From: Microbacterium radiodurans
GTDB taxonomy: Bacteria > Actinomycetota > Actinomycetes > Actinomycetales > Microbacteriaceae
DNA: 64,000 bases
Direction: 5' to 3'
NCBI RefSeq assembly: GCF_008710705.1
Contig: NZ_VYRZ01000004.1
Location: 62,001 to 126,000 of the forward strand
Shown piece by piece: positions 58,804 through 64,000 of the stretch (within the stretch, counting starts at the first letter, position 1; each line of letters opens with the position of its first letter). The notes beneath the pieces were generated by a model, which worked only from the letters and a program-made list of their open reading frames with translations, did no database searches and was not told the DNA's origin. A program made the translations under genes and the position numbers.

Positions 58804-61800
58804 TCACACCCCCGGCGCGTCGCCCGTCGGCGCCGCCGCAGCTTCGGCGGCTGACCGCCGGCGCCGCATCACGAGCAGGGCGCCGCCCGCAGCCGCGAGC
58901 AGGATCGCCGCGACAGCCGCCGTCAGCGGCACCGCCCCGCCCGTACTCGCCAGCGGGCCGTGCGAGCCTCTGGAAGCGCCTGCGCCGGGCGTACCCGCAC
59001 CGATGCCGGGAGCCGGCTGCTCGATACCCGGCGACGGGACGGGCGGCGTGGACGGCTCGCCTGCGCCCGGCGTGGCGGCCTCGGCAATCGCCGAGACCGA
59101 CGCACGGTTGCCGTTCTGTCCGTGCAGGTGCAGCACCAGGATGCGCGCGGCCTCCTGGTCCACCGAGTCGCGGTGAGCGGCCAGCACTCCGGCGCGATCA
59201 GCGAAGATCGCGGTGCCGAAGCCGGTCTGCCCGGTCTCTCCGAACCAGACGGCAGGACGGAAGACGTCGAAGGTCGCACTCGCGGTGTCATCGACGAGGA
59301 AGCTCCGCGGCTCTTCGCTGTTGCCGAGCGAGTAGAACGACTCCGTGCGCACCCGGTAGGTGATCGTCGGGTCGGTCGTATCTGGCGTGTAGCCAAGCGC
59401 CTTCAGCGACACCGGCAGCACGAGCACGTTGTTGTCGAACTGGTTCGTGTCGACCGAGCCGTCGAATCCATTGAGCGGGCGGCGGTCGACGACACCCTGC
59501 GATGAGGCGTCGTAGGTCACCGCGAACGGTTGATCGACGGAACGGTCGACCGTGTAAGTCGTGCTGAAGTCGATCAGTTCGTCGGCGTTCACGTCGAAGT
59601 CGACCGTGACCGGGTTGAACGGTGCGAGCCGGTTCCAATCGCCGTCCATCTGGATGCCGAAGCTCAGCACACCCTGCGAGGGGTCGGTGAGCTGCGGCGC
59701 CGTCGATGACACACCGACCGCGCGGATGTCGACCGAGTTCAGCGTGGTCGCCGCCGACGTGTCGGGGAAGGTGTCGTCGGGGTCTTCGATGCCGAGCTGG
59801 AAGGGCGCCATCAGCGATGCGAACCGCTCGCCACCCGTGCCCTGCTCGACGCCGCGACCGCCGATCGTGATCGATCCGTCGAGTGCGTCGTGCGCGAAGG
59901 ATGCCGCGGACACCGTCGTCGCCGAGGTCGGCTTCGGCGCGGCGAACACAGCCACGCGCAGGGGCGACTGGTCGGCGGCGCGCGGCGTCAGCTGCACGAC
60001 GCCCGAGGCATCGGCGACGAACTGGCGCGGCACCTGCGACTGCGTGCGCGACATGGTCGGCTCGATCGAGCGCCGCAGCGCCGCAGGATCGGCGATCGAG
60101 AGGGTGACCGTGAACGCTGCGGAACCCCCGGCCGGCACGGTGATGCTGTCGCGGTCGAGCGTGTAGCTCGCGCCCGGCATCTCCGAGCGGGCGAGGTAGG
60201 CGAGATCGAACGTGCGGTCTTGCGTCCCGTTGTTGACGGCGGTGAACGGGCGCGTCTGCGTGATGGGCGCATCGCCCACCTCGATCACACCGAACGAGCC
60301 GGTGACCAGGCCCGCGTTCTCATCGCTCGACACCAGGACCTGGTTCTCCACGGCGTCGAGAGCGTCGACGCGACCGCCGCCGACTCTGGTCGGTCCGTAG
60401 GCGATGCCGTCGGGACCGCCCGTCGTGATGTCGTGGGCGGCCGTGTTCATGATGCCCGTCTTGATCTGAGCGGGGGTCCACTCGGGGTGCGCCTCCGCGA
60501 CCAGGGCCGCGACTCCCGCGACGAGCGGAGATGCCATCGAGGTTCCGCTGAGGATCGCCGGTCCCGTTCCCTTGCCCTTGCCGGCCGAAACGATGCTCAC
60601 GCCGGGCGCCGCGACGTCGGGCTTGACGACGTCGTTGTACGACCCGTGCAGACCGCGCGAGGTGAAGCTGGCGATCGTGTCGGCCAGTTCGGGCCGGTCG
60701 AGGGTGAACTCGCCCTCGCGGGCGGGATCGAGCGAGACGACGAGGGTTCCGCCCTCGAGAGCGGGACGCAGCGTCTGCGTCACTGTGCGCGTCATCTGGA
60801 GCCCCGGGGTGAAGTCGTTGCCGGCGATGCCGCCTTCGAAGACGTCGACAGTCGAGGTGAGCAGGACGCCGATCGCGCCGGCATCCGAGGCGTTGCCGAA
60901 GCGCGTCGCCGAGCCGCATGCGAGGTTGGCTTCATCCCATTCGAGCCAGGCGATCTTGCCGGCGAGGCGTTGCCGGTCGCTCTCGCTGAAGGCCGTGCAG
61001 CCGTCGGCCGCGCCGACGGCGAGTGGCGCGGCGACGCTTCCGGTCGCGGTTGCCGAGCGCACGCCTTCCGAGTACTGGCCCGGGTGCGCGCCCGCGAGGT
61101 TCGCCGGCGCATCGACCGAGAATCCGCTCTGAACGACGTTGCCGCTCGAGGTCGCCGCGACGGCGAGCGCACGCGCTGCGTTGCCCGGAGCGCCGGCGAT
61201 GTCGGTCACGTCACCCGCGTTTCCGGCCGCGAGGACGGGCAGGACGCCGACATCGATGAGGGCGTTGACCTTCGCCGATTCGGGGTCGTCAGGCGCGCCG
61301 AAGTCGGAGCCGAGCGAGAGGTTGACGACGTCGATGTCGACACCGTTCGCGATCTGCTCGCCGACCCAATCGAGCGCCGCGCCCGTGAGCGCAGTGCTGC
61401 CTCCGTTGTCACCGAAGACCTTGAGGGCGAACAGGCCGGATGCCGGTGCCGCGCCCGGTCCTACCTCGAAGTTCTGCAGGGCCGTCTCGTCGAGCGAGGC
61501 GGCGTCGCCGGTGAAGGTCGCGCCTCCGTCGAGGACGCCGTAGCCCACAGCTGTGCCGGCGACGTGCGTGCCGTGTCCGCCGCCCGGACCGTCGATGGGA
61601 TTGTCATCGGGAACCGGGAACGGGTCATAGGTCGGAACCGACGAGTCCGCGTTGTAGGTGGGCCCGGCGAAATCGAAACCGCCGAGGTACTTGGCGGGGT
61701 CGGCGAGGTCGGAGCCGGGCGCGTTGGTCGACGAGAGCGCCGCCGCATAGGCCTCGACCGTACCGGGGCCGCCGAAGTCAGCATGGGTGTAGTCGAGTCC

Positions 61801-62400
61801 GGTGTCGATGACGGCGACATTGACGCCCTCCCCCGAACGCCCGGTCTGCTGCCACACCTGCAGCGCCTGGACGAACGCGTCCGAGGCGGCGTTGGCGGGG
61901 TCGGTCGCCTGCGGTTCGTCGATGGTGCGCAACACGATCGGCGAGACCGACGTCACTCCGGGCAGGTCGGCGAGCGTCGCGAGCGCCTCGGCGTCCGCCT
62001 GCAGAGCGACGCCGGGAACGGTGTAGCGCGAGACGTAGAGCACCTCGGTCTCCGCGTCCTCGGCCTCGACGACCGCCGCGGCCTCATCGGCTCGCTCGTC
62101 GATCTCGTCGACCTGAGCCTCGACCCGGGGGTTGTCGGCGGTGGCCTTGCCGGTCGCGTCGAGGGCGACGTCGAGCGCGCTCTCCTCGTCGAAGGCGACG
62201 AACACGGCGGTCGTGCCCGAGAGCTTCGCGAGCGACGCGGCGATCGATCCCTCCGGCGACAGCGGCGCGTCGTACGCGAGGCCGTCGAGCGTCAGCGTCG
62301 TCTCGGCGGCCGCGCTCAGCGCGGTGGTCGAGATCGCCAGGCAGGGCAGCAGAGCGGCCGCCGCGCCGACGCGCAGCATCCGTGTGGTGCGGTGATTCAT
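58804..62400 (-). CDS. Wall-anchored S8 family serine peptidase (subtilase)
   Basis: 1198 residues with AGGAAG upstream. Signal peptide to about 32, an inhibitor-I9-like propeptide to about 160, then the catalytic domain: VAVIDTGLDYTHADF (Asp near 197), GGGHGTHVAGTAVGYG (His near 277) and ILSGTSMASPLVAGVAALVA (Ser near 620). A PA-type insert lies between His and Ser. The C-terminal half has Ig-like/Fn-type beta domains, then a Pro-rich linker and PLASTGG with helix and RRRR tail, a sorting signal. It would be a surface protease of broad specificity. It follows the Ig-like protein gene by 31 bp, so the two may be an operon. Confidence 0.92.
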   Translation of the reverse strand: MNHRTTRMLRVGAAAALLPCLAISTTALSAAAETTLTLDGLAYDAPLSPEGSIAASLAKLSGTTAVFVAFDEESALDVALDATGKATADNPRVEAQVDEIDERADEAAAVVEAEDAETEVLYVSRYTVPGVALQADAEALATLADLPGVTSVSPIVLRTIDEPQATDPANAASDAFVQALQVWQQTGRSGEGVNVAVIDTGLDYTHADFGGPGTVEAYAAALSSTNAPGSDLADPAKYLGGFDFAGPTYNADSSVPTYDPFPVPDDNPIDGPGGGHGTHVAGTAVGYGVLDGGATFTGDAASLDETALQNFEVGPGAAPASGLFALKVFGDNGGSTALTGAALDWVGEQIANGVDIDVVNLSLGSDFGAPDDPESAKVNALIDVGVLPVLAAGNAGDVTDIAGAPGNAARALAVAATSSGNVVQSGFSVDAPANLAGAHPGQYSEGVRSATATGSVAAPLAVGAADGCTAFSESDRQRLAGKIAWLEWDEANLACGSATRFGNASDAGAIGVLLTSTVDVFEGGIAGNDFTPGLQMTRTVTQTLRPALEGGTLVVSLDPAREGEFTLDRPELADTIASFTSRGLHGSYNDVVKPDVAAPGVSIVSAGKGKGTGPAILSGTSMASPLVAGVAALVAEAHPEWTPAQIKTGIMNTAAHDITTGGPDGIAYGPTRVGGGRVDALDAVENQVLVSSDENAGLVTGSFGVIEVGDAPITQTRPFTAVNNGTQDRTFDLAYLARSEMPGASYTLDRDSITVPAGGSAAFTVTLSIADPAALRRSIEPTMSRTQSQVPRQFVADASGVVQLTPRAADQSPLRVAVFAAPKPTSATTVSAASFAHDALDGSITIGGRGVEQGTGGERFASLMAPFQLGIEDPDDTFPDTSAATTLNSVDIRAVGVSSTAPQLTDPSQGVLSFGIQMDGDWNRLAPFNPVTVDFDVNADELIDFSTTYTVDRSVDQPFAVTYDASSQGVVDRRPLNGFDGSVDTNQFDNNVLVLPVSLKALGYTPDTTDPTITYRVRTESFYSLGNSEEPRSFLVDDTASATFDVFRPAVWFGETGQTGFGTAIFADRAGVLAAHRDSVDQEAARILVLHLHGQNGNRASVSAIAEAATPGAGEPSTPPVPSPGIEQPAPGIGAGTPGAGASRGSHGPLASTGGAVPLTAAVAAILLAAAGGALLVMRRRRSAAEAAAAPTGDAPGV

Positions 62401-62431
62401 GAATCGTGACTTCCTGATCGGGCGGTGCAGG

Positions 62432-64000
62432 TCAGCGGGAGACGGGTGCCGGCGTGGTGCCGCCGAGCGCGGGGGCGCCGGGCGTGCTCGGCTTCGCCGT
62501 CGCGGCCGGGCTCGGCTTCGCGGTGGGAGTCGCGCTCGGCTTCGCCGTAACGGCCGGGCTCGGCTTCGTGGTCGGGCTCGGGCTCGTGGTCGGGCTCGCG
62601 GCCGGGCTCGGCTTCGTGGTCGGGCTCGGGCTCGTGGTCGGGCTCGGCTTCGTGGTCGGGCTCGGCGCGGTGGTCGCGGGGGCAGACGGCGCCGCCGGGG
62701 CGGACCGCGGCGACGATGCTGTGGCCGCGGTGAGGACGACCGGTGTGCGGAGGACGCCGTCGCCGACGTACACCTCGAGCCGGTAGGTGCCGGGGTTCCA
62801 CACCCGGGCGCTCGTCAGCGTCAGCGTCAGCGTGCCCGAGGCGTCGGTCGTGCCACGCAGGTAGCGAGTGCCCGCGGGCGTCGAGCCGTCACGCAGAAGC
62901 ACGACGTAGAGCTCGGGCGACACCAGGCTGACGACGACGTTGCTCGACGGCGGCGCGTTGCGCAACGTGACTGCCGTGCCGCCGTTGGGGTTCTCCAGCG
63001 CCGAGACGCTCAGGGTGGACGGCGCCACGCTGATCGAGGGGTTGAGCGGCACCTTCCCGTCCGCTCCCTGCACACCGAAGGTGGTCGACAGGATGCTGCC
63101 GGTGCTGCGGGACGTGGCGGTCAGCGTGTACGTGCCGGGCGCAGGCTCCGTGGTGGTGACGATCCGGTCCGAGAAGGCCCCGATGCCATTGGTGCGCGAG
63201 GTGCCGATCGCCCGGACGGCACCGCTGGGGGTCGTGAGCGCGAGGTCGAAGGAGTCGAACTTCTTGAAGTTGCGGATCGCGAAAGCCGCGCCGTCGATCA
63301 TGAACGACGCCGTCGAGATGACGGGGCTCGGCACGGCCAGGGTGCCGGCGGACGTGGGGGCCGGGGAGGACGTGACAGTGAAGGTGCCGTTGCCGTAGAT
63401 GCCGGTCGAGCTCTGGATGCCGACGGTCCACACTCCCGCCGGGACCGCCGCCGTGAGCGACCGCAGCTGGTAGGTGAAGACGCCGTTCGCGTCGGCGCGC
63501 AGCCCCTCGCGCACGCCGATGGCCTGCGCGCTGCTGTCGGGACCGAGCAGGTTGAAGAGAACCTTCTCGCGCGGCTTGAGCCCCGTCGCCCGGATGGTCA
63601 CCGGCTGACGCAGGTACTGCTGCTGGCTGATCGAGGCAGGCGTGGTCGTCACCGTGAGCTTCTCGAGCGCGTTGTCGGTGACCGTCAGCACCGCTGCCGC
63701 GGAGTATCCCGATGTCGAACCGGTGACGCGGAGCTGGTGAGCGCCGACCTCCGGGGCGAGCACCTGCGCGTTGAAGGTGTGGGTGAGGGTGCCGTCAGCC
63801 CCGACGACGAGCCGCTCGAAAGTCAGCACGGCACCGGAGGGCGACGTGTCGGTCGCGGTGACCGACTCGCCGGGCGCGAAGCCCGACAGCGTCGCCTCGA
63901 CGCCGGTGGCCCAGTACCAGTAGCGCTCCGCCGAGGCCTGCACGAGATCGATGCGGGCGGGGCTGGCGACCGGAGCAGCGAATCGCACCGTGGCCGGCTT
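62432..64000 (-). CDS. Secreted Ig-like repeat protein (5' end outside window)
   Basis: The frame is open through the window edge (KPATVRFAAPVASPARIDLV), so the signal peptide and start lie outside; 522 codons are visible. It contains several beta-sandwich, Big_5/Ig-like repeats (LSGFAPGESVTATDTSPSG, IRATGLKPREKVLFNLLG, GTYTLTATSRSTGSILSTTF, GTYRLEVYVGDGVL). The last ~80 residues are a low-complexity Pro/Thr/Ser/Lys linker of PSPTTKPSP type, ending GGTTPAPVSR without a sorting signal. No catalytic motif is seen. The coupled S8 peptidase gene follows after 31 bp. Confidence 0.8.
   Translation of the reverse strand, partial: KPATVRFAAPVASPARIDLVQASAERYWYWATGVEATLSGFAPGESVTATDTSPSGAVLTFERLVVGADGTLTHTFNAQVLAPEVGAHQLRVTGSTSGYSAAAVLTVTDNALEKLTVTTTPASISQQQYLRQPVTIRATGLKPREKVLFNLLGPDSSAQAIGVREGLRADANGVFTYQLRSLTAAVPAGVWTVGIQSSTGIYGNGTFTVTSSPAPTSAGTLAVPSPVISTASFMIDGAAFAIRNFKKFDSFDLALTTPSGAVRAIGTSRTNGIGAFSDRIVTTTEPAPGTYTLTATSRSTGSILSTTFGVQGADGKVPLNPSISVAPSTLSVSALENPNGGTAVTLRNAPPSSNVVVSLVSPELYVVLLRDGSTPAGTRYLRGTTDASGTLTLTLTSARVWNPGTYRLEVYVGDGVLRTPVVLTAATASSPRSAPAAPSAPATTAPSPTTKPSPTTSPSPTTKPSPAASPTTSPSPTTKPSPAVTAKPSATPTAKPSPAATAKPSTPGAPALGGTTPAPVSR

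Overview
The window is about 70% GC, with dense genes, GTG starts, many 4-bp start/stop overlaps, LAxTG/LPxTG-type wall-sorting tails, a DUF7882-type small protein and a Mur ligase without the usual diaminopimelate signature. Together these point to an actinobacterium of the family Microbacteriaceae, most likely Microbacterium or a close relative. This assignment is inference; no 16S rRNA or tRNA gene was seen.

Left part (1-22.2 kb) is mixed housekeeping and envelope content. It starts with the end of an exopolysaccharide cluster (truncated low-molecular-weight tyrosine phosphatase, Wzz/BY-kinase, anchored hypothetical protein). Then come a translationally coupled LLM oxidoreductase and GH13 trehalose-synthase-like enzyme, CsbD and other small proteins, a secreted protein with a QKEQ motif, an MprF-like lysyl-lipid protein, a membrane-anchored esterase, an ASCH protein, a wall-anchored asparaginase, a stand-alone MurE-like ligase, a large LuxR-type regulator, a SulP transporter, an NmrA-like oxidoreductase and an EamA exporter.

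Middle (22.2-29.2 kb): a giant (1888 aa) wall-anchored protein with carboxypeptidase-regulatory-like and fibronectin III modules, an NADPH-dependent FMN reductase and a small conserved hypothetical protein.

The most striking region (29.2-54 kb) reads as one carbohydrate-utilisation locus. On the minus strand, in transcription order, it has a LacI regulator, a 2074-aa wall-anchored GH121-like (HypBA2-type) enzyme, a second LacI regulator, a 1371-aa anchored clan GH-A hydrolase with several carbohydrate-binding modules, araD, an anchored GH43 enzyme, and an anchored metzincin protease. On the plus strand, divergent from the first LacI gene, are a CUT1 sugar ABC transporter (binding protein plus two permeases) and a cytoplasmic GH127 beta-L-arabinofuranosidase. 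The proposed job is outside-to-inside use of beta-L-arabino-oligosaccharides and other arabinose side chains of plant hydroxyproline-rich glycoproteins. Surface enzymes would release arabinobiose, the ABC transporter import it, GH127 split it to L-arabinose and AraD act at the end of arabinose catabolism (araA and araB are not in the window). An identical or near-identical 14-bp operator sits at three promoters of this locus.

Right part (54-64 kb): a repeat-rich 0.7-kb intergenic region, a GalR-like LacI regulator divergent from galT-galK (Leloir pathway), an ArsR-type regulator, a wall-anchored S8 peptidase and the 3' part of a secreted Ig-like repeat protein that runs off the window.

Other recurrent structures are three copies of an 85-bp palindromic element, each just downstream of a stop codon and in the same orientation to the upstream gene, and three ~100-bp palindromic units next to a 7-bp tandem array.
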